From FEB-22 sp003105195 (GTDB taxonomy: Bacteria > Pseudomonadota > Alphaproteobacteria > Rhizobiales > Xanthobacteraceae): DNA of 64,000 bases. The stretch is from contig JAOSKV010000012.1 in NCBI GenBank assembly GCA_027493405.1, positions 1 through 64,000 on the forward strand. The letters are read 5' to 3'. The notes below the pieces were generated by a model. It saw only the letters and a program-made list of their open reading frames with translations, had not been told where the DNA came from and did not search any database. How positions within the stretch are numbered: the first letter of the stretch is position 1; each line of letters begins with the position of its first letter. Positions 38,258 through 49,350 of the stretch are shown one piece after another. The position numbers and the translations under genes were made by a program.

Positions 38258-40288
38258 ATGCCGGGGAGTGGCAGTGGTTCCGGGGAGGGCGGCCCGCCAT
38301 GGAACCCGGCCGGCCTCCCGCCGTTGTTCCTGGTTCCGCCGCCGGCGGAGCCGGCACCCGGTCCCATGTTCACGCCCGCGCGCAGTCCCGAAGACGTCAT
38401 GGCGCTCTGGAGCGCGGCCGCCGCGGCCGTTCTGGTCGCGATCCTGGTCGGCATGCTCTATGTCGGGCGCGAGGTCTTCGTCCCGATCGCCCTCGCGATC
38501 CTGCTCAGCTTCGTGCTCGCGCCGGCCGTCCGCCTGCTCCAGCAGTGGCACGTGCCGCGCGTCCTCGCGGTCGCGAGTGTCGTGCTGCTCGCCTTCCTGG
38601 TGATCTCCGGCATCGGCGGGGTGATCGCGGCCCAGGTCAACCAGCTCGCCGGCGACCTGCCGCGCTACCAATTCACCATGCGCGAGAAGATCAAGTCGCT
38701 GCGCGGCGGCGCGGCGACCGGCGGCACCCTGGAGCGCGCCGCCGACGTGCTGCAGGATCTCGGCAAGGAGCTCGGCAGGCCCGAGGAGCCGGGGCCCGCG
38801 CCGGTGCCGGCGCGGCCCGCCCCGCCCGGCGAGGAGACACGCCCGATTCCGGTCGAGGTGCGCCAGCCGCCGCCGACCGCGCTGGAAAGCCTCGCCGCGC
38901 TGATCGCGCCGCTGCTGCGACCGCTCACCACCACCGGCATCACGATCCTGTTCGTGGTGTTCATCCTCCTGAAGCGCGAGGACCTGCGCAATCGCGTCAT
39001 CAAGCTCGCGGGCTCCCACGACCTGCAGAAGACGACCGCGGCGCTCGACGACGCCGCGCGCCGGCTCAGCCGCCTGTTCCTCACCCAGCTCGCGCTCAAC
39101 GCCTCCTTCGGCCTCGTCATCGGCATCGGCCTCTGGGTCATCGGCGTGCCGAGCCCGGTGCTGTGGGGGATTCTCGCCGCCGTGCTGCGGTTCGTGCCCT
39201 ATGTGGGCGCGCTGATCGCGGCGCTGTTTCCCCTGGCGCTCGCGGCCGCGGTGGACCCGGGCTGGACCATGCTGATCTGGACCGCGGCGCTGTTCATCCT
39301 GGTCGAGCCGCTGGTCGGGCACGTGATCGAGCCGCTGGTCTACGGCCACAGCGCCGGCCTCTCGCCGGTCGCGGTCGTGGTCGCCGCGACCTTCTGGACC
39401 GTGCTCTGGGGGCCGATCGGCCTCGTGCTGGCGACGCCGCTCACCATCTGCCTGGTGGTGCTCGGCCGCCACGTGGAGCGGCTGAAGTTCCTCGACGTGA
39501 TGTTCGGCGACCGGCCCGCGCTCTCGCCGCCCGAGATCTTCTATCAGCGCATGCTGGCCGGCGACCCGTCCGAGGCCGTGGACCAGGCCGAGGAATTCCT
39601 CAAGCAGGAGCCGCTCTCCGCCTATTACGACGAGGTGGCGCTCGGGGGCCTGAAGCTCGCGCAGGCCGACCTCGCGCGCGATTCCCTCGACGCGGCGCGC
39701 ATCGCGCGGATCCAGGAATCGGTCGCCGAGCTGATCGACGACCTCGCCGACGAGGAGGATTGCACCCCGAAGCGCGGCACGACGCAGGACGCCGAGGCCG
39801 CGGCCGCCGTCGAGACCGTCGCCGAGACCCGCGATCTTCCGGTGCTCGCCCGCGAGACGCTCGCGCCCGCCTGGCGGGGGGAGAGCCCGGTGCTGTGCGT
39901 GGCGGCGCGCAGTCCCTTCGATGCGCTCGCCGCCGCCATGCTGGCGCAGCTTCTCGGCAAGCACGGCATCGCGGCGCGCGTCGAGGAGGCGGCCGCGCCC
40001 TCGCGCATCCAGGGGCTCGAGGCCGGGACCGCCCTGGTGTGCCTCTGCTATCTCGAGCTCGGCAGTGCCGCGCACGCGCGCTACATGGTGCGCCGCGTGC
40101 GCCAGCGGCTGCCCGAGGCGGAGATCCTGCTCGGCTGCTGGCGCGCCGAGGTGCCGCCGCCCGCCGCCGAGGTGCGCGCCGATGCCACCGTCACGACCCT
40201 GCGCGACGCGCTGCGCGCCTGCATTGCGCGCGCGCAGGCCAGCGCGGCCGTCGAAGCGCCCGCGCTCATGGCCGATGATGCGGCCTGA
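38258..40288 (+). CDS. AI-2E/PerM-family membrane protein with long C-terminal cytoplasmic extension
   Basis: From ATG 38258 the protein has 676 residues; an in-frame ATG at 38366 would remove a glycine/proline-rich lead and may be the real start. Residues up to about 410 form the AI-2E/PerM transporter core with about eight helices (VFVPIALAILLSFVLAPAVR, ITILFVVFILLKREDLRNR and LIWTAALFILVEPLVGHVIE). The remaining 250 residues are soluble: a helical segment (DPSEAVDQAEEFLKQEPLSA), then a Rossmann-like region (ESPVLCVAARSPFDALAAAM and LEAGTALVCLCYLELGSAAH). That layout suggests a ligand-binding or signalling module attached to the transporter. Function unknown. Confidence 0.8.
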   Translation: MPGSGSGSGEGGPPWNPAGLPPLFLVPPPAEPAPGPMFTPARSPEDVMALWSAAAAAVLVAILVGMLYVGREVFVPIALAILLSFVLAPAVRLLQQWHVPRVLAVASVVLLAFLVISGIGGVIAAQVNQLAGDLPRYQFTMREKIKSLRGGAATGGTLERAADVLQDLGKELGRPEEPGPAPVPARPAPPGEETRPIPVEVRQPPPTALESLAALIAPLLRPLTTTGITILFVVFILLKREDLRNRVIKLAGSHDLQKTTAALDDAARRLSRLFLTQLALNASFGLVIGIGLWVIGVPSPVLWGILAAVLRFVPYVGALIAALFPLALAAAVDPGWTMLIWTAALFILVEPLVGHVIEPLVYGHSAGLSPVAVVVAATFWTVLWGPIGLVLATPLTICLVVLGRHVERLKFLDVMFGDRPALSPPEIFYQRMLAGDPSEAVDQAEEFLKQEPLSAYYDEVALGGLKLAQADLARDSLDAARIARIQESVAELIDDLADEEDCTPKRGTTQDAEAAAAVETVAETRDLPVLARETLAPAWRGESPVLCVAARSPFDALAAAMLAQLLGKHGIAARVEEAAAPSRIQGLEAGTALVCLCYLELGSAAHARYMVRRVRQRLPEAEILLGCWRAEVPPPAAEVRADATVTTLRDALRACIARAQASAAVEAPALMADDAA

Positions 40289-40496
40289 TCCCGCTTCCGG
40301 CGAGCGAGACCGGGCGCCGCCCCGCCGCGAGGCGCAGCGCCGTGGGGCTGATCCCCCTGTGTCAGAAGAACGTTCTGGGCGTCATCCCGGCCGAGGAAGG
40401 AGAGCGGGATCAAGCCTCGGTCTTTCCGCATCTTGACCACCGGGGATATGGACGCGGCGCGAGTGCGGTCTCCGACACAGTAGGACCAAACCCGTC

Positions 40497-40826
40497 CTAC
40501 GACGCCGCGGGAGAATCGTCGCCCCCGATCACGATCTCGAAATGGGTGCAGCGCTCGTCCCAGCGCGCCAGGAGCTCGCGCGCGCGGGGCGCGACATTGG
40601 CCTTCTCGGCATCCGCGCCCGCGAACGCGCGGATCGCGTCCATCGAGGCGAAGCGGGTGAGCGTGACGAACTCGATCTCCTCGCCGGCGCGCCGGCGCAG
40701 CACCTGGGCGCCGCGATAGCCCGCGATCGCGGCGGCGGCCGGCAGGAAGGTGTCGCGCAGGAACGCCGCGTAGGCGTCGGCATTGCCCTCGCCGCGCGCC
40801 CAGCCGCGCCACATCCGCAGGATCAT
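40497..40826 (-). CDS. Antibiotic biosynthesis monooxygenase-like (ABM/dimeric alpha-beta barrel) protein
   Basis: A 109-residue protein of the ferredoxin-like dimeric barrel fold: MILRMWRGWARGEGNADAYA, then GYRGAQVLRRRAGEEIEFVT and ending HFEIVIGG. Such proteins act as small cofactor-free oxygenases or stress-related enzymes; the substrate is not predictable. Its start overlaps the stop of the upstream alanyl-tRNA editing gene by four bases, so the two form a small operon. Confidence 0.72.
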   Translation of the reverse strand: MILRMWRGWARGEGNADAYAAFLRDTFLPAAAAIAGYRGAQVLRRRAGEEIEFVTLTRFASMDAIRAFAGADAEKANVAPRARELLARWDERCTHFEIVIGGDDSPAAS

Positions 40827-41554
40827 GTGCCGGGCGCGACGCCGGCGAGCCCGATCTTGACCCGCCGGTTGTGGCGTCCCTTGTTGTCGATCTTGAGCAC
40901 GCGCACCGTGCGCGAGCCGCCGGTCGTGGCGAGATGCGTGCCGCCGCAGGCCTGCCGGTCGAGCCCGGCGATCTCGACGATGCGGATCTTGCCGTCCGGC
41001 GTCGGCGGCGGCGCGACCGAGCGCGTGCGGATCAGCCCGTGCTCCTCGTAGGCATCCTCCACCGGGATGTAGCTGTCGCCGACCGCGAGATCCTGGCGGA
41101 TCGCGTCGTTGATCGCGGCCTCCACGGCGCGCAGCGCGGCATTGTCGGCGTCCGGCAGGTCGAAATCCATGCGCGCGGTGCCGTCCTCGTTCATCTGCAC
41201 CCCGGTCACCAGCGCGCCGTTGAAGCGCTGGTAGATGAAGGCATTGAGCAGGTGCGTGTCGGTGTGGAGCTCGCGCATCATCTGGCGGAAGGCCGCGTCG
41301 ACCGCCGCCTCGACCGTGCCGCTCGCCTCGATCTCCTCCGCGAGCCGGAGCCAGGTCTTGCCGCCGATGCTCTCGAAGCCCGTGACGGCGGTCTCGCCGC
41401 CGCGCCAGCGCAGGAGCCCGCGGTCCGGCAGCTGCCCGCCGCCGCCCGCATAGAACGGAGACTGCGCCAGCAGCGCTAGGCCGGGCCGCGCGTCGAGCAC
41501 CTCGGTCTCGACCGCCATCAGATCCGGATTGTCGTGGTAGAACGCCCGCGCCAT
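40823..41554 (-). CDS. alaX: Alanyl-tRNA editing protein AlaX
   Basis: A free-standing editing domain that hydrolyses Ser-tRNA(Ala), complementing AlaRS. The zinc/catalytic residues are HTDTH (about residue 97) and CGGTH (about 206) within GLDRQACGGTHLATTGG. The N-terminal part (LLAQSPFYAGGGGQLPDRGL) corresponds to the second subdomain of AlaX-M types. The start is ATG 41554, preceded by GGGAG at the right distance; a frame opening at 41578 adds eight residues. 243 residues is normal for the medium-length class. Confidence 0.9.
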   Translation of the reverse strand: MARAFYHDNPDLMAVETEVLDARPGLALLAQSPFYAGGGGQLPDRGLLRWRGGETAVTGFESIGGKTWLRLAEEIEASGTVEAAVDAAFRQMMRELHTDTHLLNAFIYQRFNGALVTGVQMNEDGTARMDFDLPDADNAALRAVEAAINDAIRQDLAVGDSYIPVEDAYEEHGLIRTRSVAPPPTPDGKIRIVEIAGLDRQACGGTHLATTGGSRTVRVLKIDNKGRHNRRVKIGLAGVAPGT

Positions 41555-41627
41555 CGCGACTCCCTGTCGGTTCGTCACGAGACTTCGCGCCGCACCGGCC
41601 TCGCGTATTGGCGGAAATTGCGGCCGG

Positions 41628-42455
41628 TCAGGCCGCCGCCCGGGCGAACTGCAGCGGCGTGATCCCGTAGCAGCGCTTGAAGTGCTTGGTCAGCGCCGCC
41701 TGGTCGTAGAAGCCGCAGGCGAGCGCCGCCTCCGCGATCGGCGTGCCGCGCTCGAGCAGCCGGCAGGCCGCGTTGAGCCGCACCTGGGTCAGGCAGGCGT
41801 GCGGCGTGAGGCCGGTCGTGCGCTTGAACAGCCCGATCAGCTGGAACGCGGTCAGCCCGACCGTCCCGGCGAGCGCGTCGAGCTGCAGCGTCTCGGCATA
41901 GCGGCCGCGCATCACGTCCATCACCCGGGCGAGCAGCACGCGGTCGCGCGGCGCCGCCTCGGCGCGCCGTCCGCCGCTGCCGTGGCGGCCGAACAGGCTG
42001 CCGAAGGCCGCGATCATCAGCTCGCGCTCGTGCAGCGGATCGTTGCCGTCCTCGAGCGCGCGATGCAGCGCGAGGAAGCTCTCGATCAGGTCGCGGTCGG
42101 TCACGTCGTTGCGCAGGAAGTAGGGAGCGCGCTCGATGCCGAGCCCGCGCGCCACCGCGTCGATCGCGCGCTGCGGCAGGTAGAAGGCGCGGTAGCGCCA
42201 GCCCGCGCTCGTGCCCATCCGGCTCGACTGCGGCTCGTCGGGATTGAGCACGTAGAGCCGCGAGGGCCGCGCCTCGCCGGCGACGCCGCGGCTCTGGATC
42301 ACCGCGCCGCCCGCTTCCGTCACCGCCAGCACGAACGCCTCGTGGACGTGCGGCGGGAACTCCTGGGTCGTGAAGTCCGCGCACATCAGGCTGAGGCCCG
42401 GCGTGTGCGGATCCGACCAGTAGCGGGTGCGGTTGCGCGGATCGTGCCGGGGCAC
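41628..42455 (-). CDS. AraC-family transcriptional regulator
   Basis: A 275-residue regulator. The N-terminal cupin-like sensor (EFPPHVHEAFVLAVTEAGGA, then PSRLYVLNPDEPQSSRMG) is followed by two helix-turn-helix units: LQLDALAGTVGLTAFQLIGL with FKRTTGLTPHACLTQVRL, and TPIAEAALACGFYDQAALTK with HFKRCYGITPLQFA. The sensor type often responds to small hydrophobic or amine compounds. The likely target is a nearby transporter or the alaX unit, but nothing in the sequence proves this. It is 73 bases upstream of alaX on the same strand. Confidence 0.88.
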   Translation of the reverse strand: MPRHDPRNRTRYWSDPHTPGLSLMCADFTTQEFPPHVHEAFVLAVTEAGGAVIQSRGVAGEARPSRLYVLNPDEPQSSRMGTSAGWRYRAFYLPQRAIDAVARGLGIERAPYFLRNDVTDRDLIESFLALHRALEDGNDPLHERELMIAAFGSLFGRHGSGGRRAEAAPRDRVLLARVMDVMRGRYAETLQLDALAGTVGLTAFQLIGLFKRTTGLTPHACLTQVRLNAACRLLERGTPIAEAALACGFYDQAALTKHFKRCYGITPLQFARAAA

Positions 42456-42621
42456 CGTCTCGTTCCGGTTGTGTGCTGCGCCGCCGAAAGTGCGGCGAAA
42501 AGGGCAGGGCCGTCAACCGCCCGGCGTGACGGATCGAGCCGCCGCCGGGGCCTTGACATCGAAAGGGCCCCTTCCTAAATCGCCCGCCGTCAAAGCATCA
42601 CCAGCGCCAGCAGGTGGAGTC

Positions 42622-42975
42622 ATGACACAGGAATCGAACAAGCCGCGTCGCACCGGCTGCGACGCCCTCGACGCCCTCCTGGATCCGGCCCGGGCCTTCG
42701 CCCATCCGATGGACGTGGTCGGCGACCGGGACCTCACCCTCTACGAGAAGCGCGCCATCCTGGCCGCCTGGGCTTCCGACGCCTGCGCGGTCGAGGCGGC
42801 GCCGGCCCTGCGGCGCCCGCCCGGCGGGCCCGCGATCCGGTTCGACGACATCATGGATGCGCTGCGGGTGCTCGACCGGGAATCCGGCGGCTTCAGGCCG
42901 CCGCCACGCTACCGCCGCGTGCTCGCGCGTCGCCGGCCCCCGGACGAGACGACCGGCAGCCAGCCGCTGAGCTGA
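42622..42975 (+). CDS. Small conserved hypothetical protein
   Basis: A 117-residue soluble protein with a strong ribosome site (GGTGGAG) before ATG 42622. Landmarks are DALDALLDPARAFAHPMDVV and TLYEKRAILAAWASDACAVE; the latter pattern (L-Y-E-K-R-A-I-L-A-[AS]-W-A-S-D-A) recurs in small rhizobial proteins of unknown role. The C-terminus is very basic (PPPRYRRVLARRRPPDE), which could bind nucleic acid or simply be disordered. Divergent from the AraC gene. Confidence 0.7.
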   Translation: MTQESNKPRRTGCDALDALLDPARAFAHPMDVVGDRDLTLYEKRAILAAWASDACAVEAAPALRRPPGGPAIRFDDIMDALRVLDRESGGFRPPPRYRRVLARRRPPDETTGSQPLS

Positions 42976-43022
42976 AGCACCCCGAGAGCTGACGGAGACC
43001 TTTGCCTTTGGCCGGAGGCCGC

Positions 43023-43112
43023 ATGAACCTGCGTCTCGACCTGGAGAAGCTCATGGCCTGGAGCGCCTTCATGACGAGCGTCGTCTTCATACTGGCGATC
43101 ACGCTCGCCTGA
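43023..43112 (+). CDS. Very short single-helix membrane protein
   Basis: A 29-residue frame with GGAGG four bases before the ATG. The product is MNLRLDLEKLMAWSAF followed by MTSVVFILAITLA, an amphipathic lead and one hydrophobic helix. Proteins of this size and plan are scattered in rhizobial genomes; their role is unknown. It lies in the gap between the preceding hypothetical gene and the ABC exporter. The call rests on the ribosome site and the helix only. Confidence 0.45.
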   Translation: MNLRLDLEKLMAWSAFMTSVVFILAITLA

Positions 43113-43203
43113 CGCTGGAGCGCTTCTCGACGTTTCGTCGTGCCGGGCGCCGCCCGTTTGCCCGGGATGGCTACGCCGCGCTAGTCTCGCCCGGAACAGG
43201 CGG

Positions 43204-45036
43204 GTGAGGATGTGGCGGCGCATTGCCGAACGGTACCTGGGCGATCCGAACGGCACGGCCAATCTGGTCCGCCGCGTCCTGAACGACTATGCCCGTCCGC
43301 ACTGGACGCGCTACGCCCTGGCGCTGCTCCTGATGGCGGTCGCCGCCGCGGCGACCGCGCTCACGGCCTACCTGGTCGGCCGGGCGATCAATGAGACCTA
43401 CCTCAATCGCAGCTTCGCGGGTGTCGCCATGGTGGCGGGCGCGGCGATCCTGCTCTTCGTCATCAAGGGCCTGTGCTCCTACGGCCAGGCCGTGACGCTC
43501 GCGCGCATCGGCAACCACATCACGGCCGCGAACCAGCGGCGCATGGTCGAAACCCTGCTGCAGCAGAGCCTGTCCTATTTCGCCGACCGGCACTCCTCGG
43601 AGTTCACGGCCCGCATCGGGCTCGGTGCGACCGCGCCGAGCCACGTGCTCAACATGCTGGTCAGGTCCTTCGGCCGCGACGCGCTCACGCTGATCGGGCT
43701 CGCCGTCGTGATGGTGATCCAGGCCCCCGTGCTGTCGCTGGTGGCGCTCCTGGTGATGCCTCCCTCGATCCTCGCGGTGCGCCATCTCAACAAGCGCGCC
43801 CGCGCCATCGCGCAGACCGAGTTCGCCGGCGGCATGCGCGTGATCGAGGTCATGCAGGAGATGATCCAGGGCCTCCGCATGGTGAAGGTGCTCAATCTCG
43901 AGGGCGAGATGCAGCGCCGGGCGGCGGGCCACATCGAGAGCATCGAGCATGCCGCGAACAAGCTCGCGCGCGTCTCCAACCGCTCGAGCCCGCTGATGGA
44001 GGCCCTCGGCGGCATCGCGGTCGGCCTGGTGATGCTCTATGGCGGCTATCAGGTGCTCCTGCTCGGGCGTCCTCCCGGCGAGTTCGTCTCCTTCATCACG
44101 GCCTTCCTCCTCGCCTACGAGCCCGCCAAGCGCCTCGCGCGCCTGAACATCGAGCTCAACAGCGTAATCGTCGGCGTGCAGGTCCTGTTCGAGGTGCTCG
44201 ACCTGCCGGGCGACGCGAAGGATGCCGGCAAGCCCCCCTTGCGTCTCGGACCCGGTCGCATCGAGTTCGTGGACGTCTCCTTCCACTATCGCGCGAACCT
44301 GCCGGTGCTGCGGGGCCTGTCGTTTGCGGCGCAGCCGCGCCAGGTCACCGCGCTGGTCGGTCCCTCCGGCGGCGGAAAAACCACCATCTTCAACCTGTTG
44401 CTGCGCTTCTTCGACGCCGATGCCGGCGCGATCCTGATCGACGGGCAGGACGTGACCGCGGTCTCGCGCGAGTCGCTTCGTCGCCATGTCGCTTATGTCG
44501 GCCAGGACGTCTTCCTGTTCCGCGGCTCGATCCGCGAGAACATCGCCTTCGGGCGCAGCGATGCGCGCGAGGAAGACATCGTCGCAGCCGCCGAGGCGGC
44601 TCATGCCCACGAGTTCATCTCGCGCTTCCCGGCCGGCTACGACACGCCGGTCGGCGAGCACGGCCTGCAGCTCTCCGGCGGACAGCGCCAGCGCATCGCG
44701 GTGGCGCGCGCCTTCATCCGCAACGCGCCGATCCTGCTGCTCGACGAGCCCACCGCCTCGCTCGACAGCGAATCCGAGCGTCGCGTGCAGCAGGCCGTCG
44801 CGCGGCTTTCGGAAGGCCGCACCACGCTCGTCATCGCGCACCGGTTGCACACGATCACGCGCGCCGACGTGATCCATGTCGTCGAGGACGGCAGGGTGGT
44901 CGAGTCCGGCAGCCACGCCGAGCTCATGCGCGCGCGCGGCCGCTATGCGGACTTCTACGGCATCCAGTTCGGAACGTCGGAGCCGGCCCCGCCTCCGGCG
45001 GGCGCTCCGCTGGTGACGCCGCGGACGGTCGCCTGA
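43204..45036 (+). CDS. ABC exporter, fused membrane and ATPase domains (MsbA-like)
   Basis: A 610-residue half-transporter that works as a homodimer. The six-helix membrane domain spans residues about 25-330 (YALALLLMAVAAAATALTAY, then VSLVALLVMPPSILAV-like segments). The ATPase domain has Walker A GPSGGGKTT, Q-loop AYVGQDVFLFRGS, signature LSGGQRQRIAVARA, Walker B ILLLDEPTASLD and the H-loop LVIAHRL. The start could be GTG 43204 or ATG 43210; both are in frame. Location at the head of two glycosyltransferase genes suggests it flips a glycolipid or exports a polysaccharide intermediate. No periplasmic partner is seen. Confidence 0.9.
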   Translation: MRMWRRIAERYLGDPNGTANLVRRVLNDYARPHWTRYALALLLMAVAAAATALTAYLVGRAINETYLNRSFAGVAMVAGAAILLFVIKGLCSYGQAVTLARIGNHITAANQRRMVETLLQQSLSYFADRHSSEFTARIGLGATAPSHVLNMLVRSFGRDALTLIGLAVVMVIQAPVLSLVALLVMPPSILAVRHLNKRARAIAQTEFAGGMRVIEVMQEMIQGLRMVKVLNLEGEMQRRAAGHIESIEHAANKLARVSNRSSPLMEALGGIAVGLVMLYGGYQVLLLGRPPGEFVSFITAFLLAYEPAKRLARLNIELNSVIVGVQVLFEVLDLPGDAKDAGKPPLRLGPGRIEFVDVSFHYRANLPVLRGLSFAAQPRQVTALVGPSGGGKTTIFNLLLRFFDADAGAILIDGQDVTAVSRESLRRHVAYVGQDVFLFRGSIRENIAFGRSDAREEDIVAAAEAAHAHEFISRFPAGYDTPVGEHGLQLSGGQRQRIAVARAFIRNAPILLLDEPTASLDSESERRVQQAVARLSEGRTTLVIAHRLHTITRADVIHVVEDGRVVESGSHAELMRARGRYADFYGIQFGTSEPAPPPAGAPLVTPRTVA

Positions 45037-45078
45037 CGTCCAGGTGCGATGATACTATCGGATCCGCTCTGTCCGGCA

Positions 45079-45108
45079 TTGTTGCGCGGACCGGCTCTAG
45101 CGTATACG
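45079..45108 (+). promoter_or_regulatory. Candidate promoter for the glycosyltransferase pair
   Basis: TTGTTG (45079-45084) and TATACG (45103-45108) with an 18-base spacer lie 30 bases before the GTG start at 45138. The match to sigma-70-type consensus is moderate. Transcription may also read through from the ABC gene, whose stop is only 101 bases upstream of that start. Confidence 0.35.
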
Positions 45109-45137
45109 CAATCTGCGGGTCCGCTCCGGAATCTGCA

Positions 45138-46287
45138 GTGCGTATCGCATTCGGAATAGTCAGCTTGTTTCCCGGCGGCGGCCTGCAGCGCGATTGTCTC
45201 GCGATCGCAGAGCTCGTCCGCAATCGGGGCCAGGTGGTCGACATCTATGCCTGCCGTTCGCAGGACCTCGGAGATACGCCGATCACGCTGCTGCCGAACG
45301 ATTGCTATGCCAATCATGCCATCCAGTACGGGTTCGCGCGCGAATTCCTGGCGGCCGCCGCCGGCAAGTACGACCTCGTCGTCGGCTTCGACAAGCTGCT
45401 CGATCTCGACGTGCTCTATTGCGCCGATCCATCGGTGCGCTATCGCGCGCGGCGCCAGCCCTATCTCTACGCCTTGTCGCGCTACCGGACCTATGCGGCG
45501 CTCGAGCGGAGCAGCTTCGGCCCCGGGAGCCGCACGCGCATCCTGGTGCTGGGCCGCGAGCAGCGCCACGAATACCTGGCGGCGTGGGATACGGATCCCG
45601 AGCGGGTTCAGCTGTTGCCGCCCACCGTGACGGCGACGCGCCACCAGCCGGAATACCGCTCGCAGGACGCGCGTCGAAAGATGCGTGCCGCCCTCGGCTG
45701 CGGTGAGCGGGATTGGGTGCTGATGTCGGTCTGCGTGCAGCCGCACACCAAGGGCCTCGATCGCGTGATCAGGGCGTTGCCGCAGGTCTCCGGAGCGAGG
45801 CTGCTGGTCGCCGGCTTGAGCGAGGACGACCTGCACGCCGCGTCTGCGCTGCGCCTGGCGCGGCGAATGGGCGTCTCGGAGCGCATCCATTGGCTCGGAC
45901 ACCGGGAGGATATCCCGCAGATCATGGCGGCGGCCGATCTGCTGGTGCACCCGGCGCGCTACGACACCACCGGGACCGTCATCCTCGAGGCGATCGTCAA
46001 TGGCCTTCCGGTGATCTCGTCCGCGGCCTGCGGATATGCCGAGCATGTCGACCTGGCCGGAGCCGGCATCGTGCTCGAGGAGCCGTTCGATCCCCGCAAA
46101 CTGGTCGCCGCACTGGCGGCGGCGCGCGATCCGGCGCGGCATGCCGCATGGACGGCCGCCGCCGCGGCCTACGGGGGAGTCGACCTGGCTGTACGAGGGG
46201 CATACCCGTGCCGCCGACACGATCGTCGCCGCAGCCGAGGCCGCTTCGGCCACGCGCGGCGCGAAGCTCTCCCCCGCCTGCCGATAG
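45138..46287 (+). CDS. Glycosyltransferase family 4 (WaaG-like), one-base frameshift near 3' end
   Basis: A GT-B enzyme of about 382 residues. The N-terminal Rossmann domain begins RIAFGIVSLFPGGGLQRDCL, and the stretch VGFDKLLDLDVLYCADPSVR is typical of WaaG-like sugar transferases of lipopolysaccharide core synthesis. The C-terminal donor domain has DLLVHPARYDTTGTVILEAI with the GT4 E-x7-E spacing and GLPVISSAACGYAEHVD. The G-run near 46170 has one base too many. The next frame restores STWLYEGHTRAADTIVAAAE and ends at 46287, leaving a small gap to the following gene. Without the correction the frame runs to 46322 with unrelated residues and overlaps the neighbour. Start is GTG 45138. Confidence 0.8.
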
Positions 46288-46294
46288 GGCTGTC

Positions 46295-47302
46295 GTGGAA
46301 TCGCCCGCCGTCTCGGTGGTGATGGCGGTCCGCGACGGTGCAGCCTGGCTGGGCGAAGCCGTGCGCTCGCTGCAGGACCAGACGCTGGCCAATCTCGAGC
46401 TGATCGTCGTCGATGACGGGTCCGAGGACGCGAGCCCGGCGATTCTTGCGCAATTCGCCCGTGCCGACCCGCGTATCCGCTGTCTCCGGCAGGAGCCGGC
46501 CGGGCTGGTGTCGGCGCTCAACCGCGGCCTGTCCGAGGCCCGCGCACCGCTCCTCGCCCGGCTCGACGCCGACGACCGTGCGCACCCCCGCCGGCTGGAG
46601 GCGCAGATGCGCCACCTCGGCGCGCATCCCGACATCGGCCTGCTCGGCACCTGGGCCCACACGATCGACGCCAACGGCGCCCGCATCGGCAGCCGCAGGC
46701 CCGCCACCGATCCGGAGCAGCTGCGCAGCATCCTCCAGCGCACCAATCCGTTCGTTCACTCCTCGGTCATGATGCGCACCGCGCTGGTGCGGCGCGTCGG
46801 CGGATACCGCGAGGCCTTCGCGGGCGCGGAGGACGATGACCTCTGGCTGCGCCTCGCCGAGGCGACACGGCTCGCCAACCTGCCCGGATTCCTCGTCGAC
46901 TACCGGCTGCGCGCGGCGACCAGGTCCGCGGATCGCATGCTGCGCCAGGCCTTCTCGGCGCGGCTGGCGCGACGTTCCGCGGCGTTGCGGCGCGCGACCG
47001 GCGCGGATCCGGCCGACGCGCTCCTGCGGCCACCGGATTGGCGCGCGCCGGAGGCGCAGAACGGCTTCTTCGGGGACATTGCCGTGTTGTATCGCACCCT
47101 CGAGTCCGGCGACGGCGCGGGGCTTGCCGCGCTGCCGAGGCTCGCGCTCACGCCCGCCGAGCGCAGGCTGGCCGGGCGGGCGATCGGCATGGCCTTGGAA
47201 GCCGGCGGTTGGCGTGAGGCGCTCCGGCTCGTGGGCCGCCATCCAGGTTTCGCCCTGATGGCCCTGTGGCGTGCCTGTCGGCCGGAACGCACGAAACCTT
47301 AG
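46295..47302 (+). CDS. Glycosyltransferase family 2
   Basis: A 335-residue GT-A enzyme: PAVSVVMAVRDGAAWLGEAV, LIVVDDGSEDASPAIL and the metal-binding LLARLDADDRAHPRRLEAQM (DxD type) are all present. EDDDLWLRLAEATRLANLPG is the acceptor/catalytic segment. Start GTG 46295 is the only one leaving the glycosyltransferase fold complete and clear of the upstream gene. It probably adds a sugar to the same acceptor as the preceding WaaG-like enzyme. The gene ends seven bases from the stop of the convergent carrier-protein fusion gene. Confidence 0.85.
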   Translation: MESPAVSVVMAVRDGAAWLGEAVRSLQDQTLANLELIVVDDGSEDASPAILAQFARADPRIRCLRQEPAGLVSALNRGLSEARAPLLARLDADDRAHPRRLEAQMRHLGAHPDIGLLGTWAHTIDANGARIGSRRPATDPEQLRSILQRTNPFVHSSVMMRTALVRRVGGYREAFAGAEDDDLWLRLAEATRLANLPGFLVDYRLRAATRSADRMLRQAFSARLARRSAALRRATGADPADALLRPPDWRAPEAQNGFFGDIAVLYRTLESGDGAGLAALPRLALTPAERRLAGRAIGMALEAGGWREALRLVGRHPGFALMALWRACRPERTKP

Positions 47303-47309
47303 CCGGCGG

Positions 47310-49340
<2,031 letters not shown>

Positions 49341-49350
49341 GCTTTCTCTC

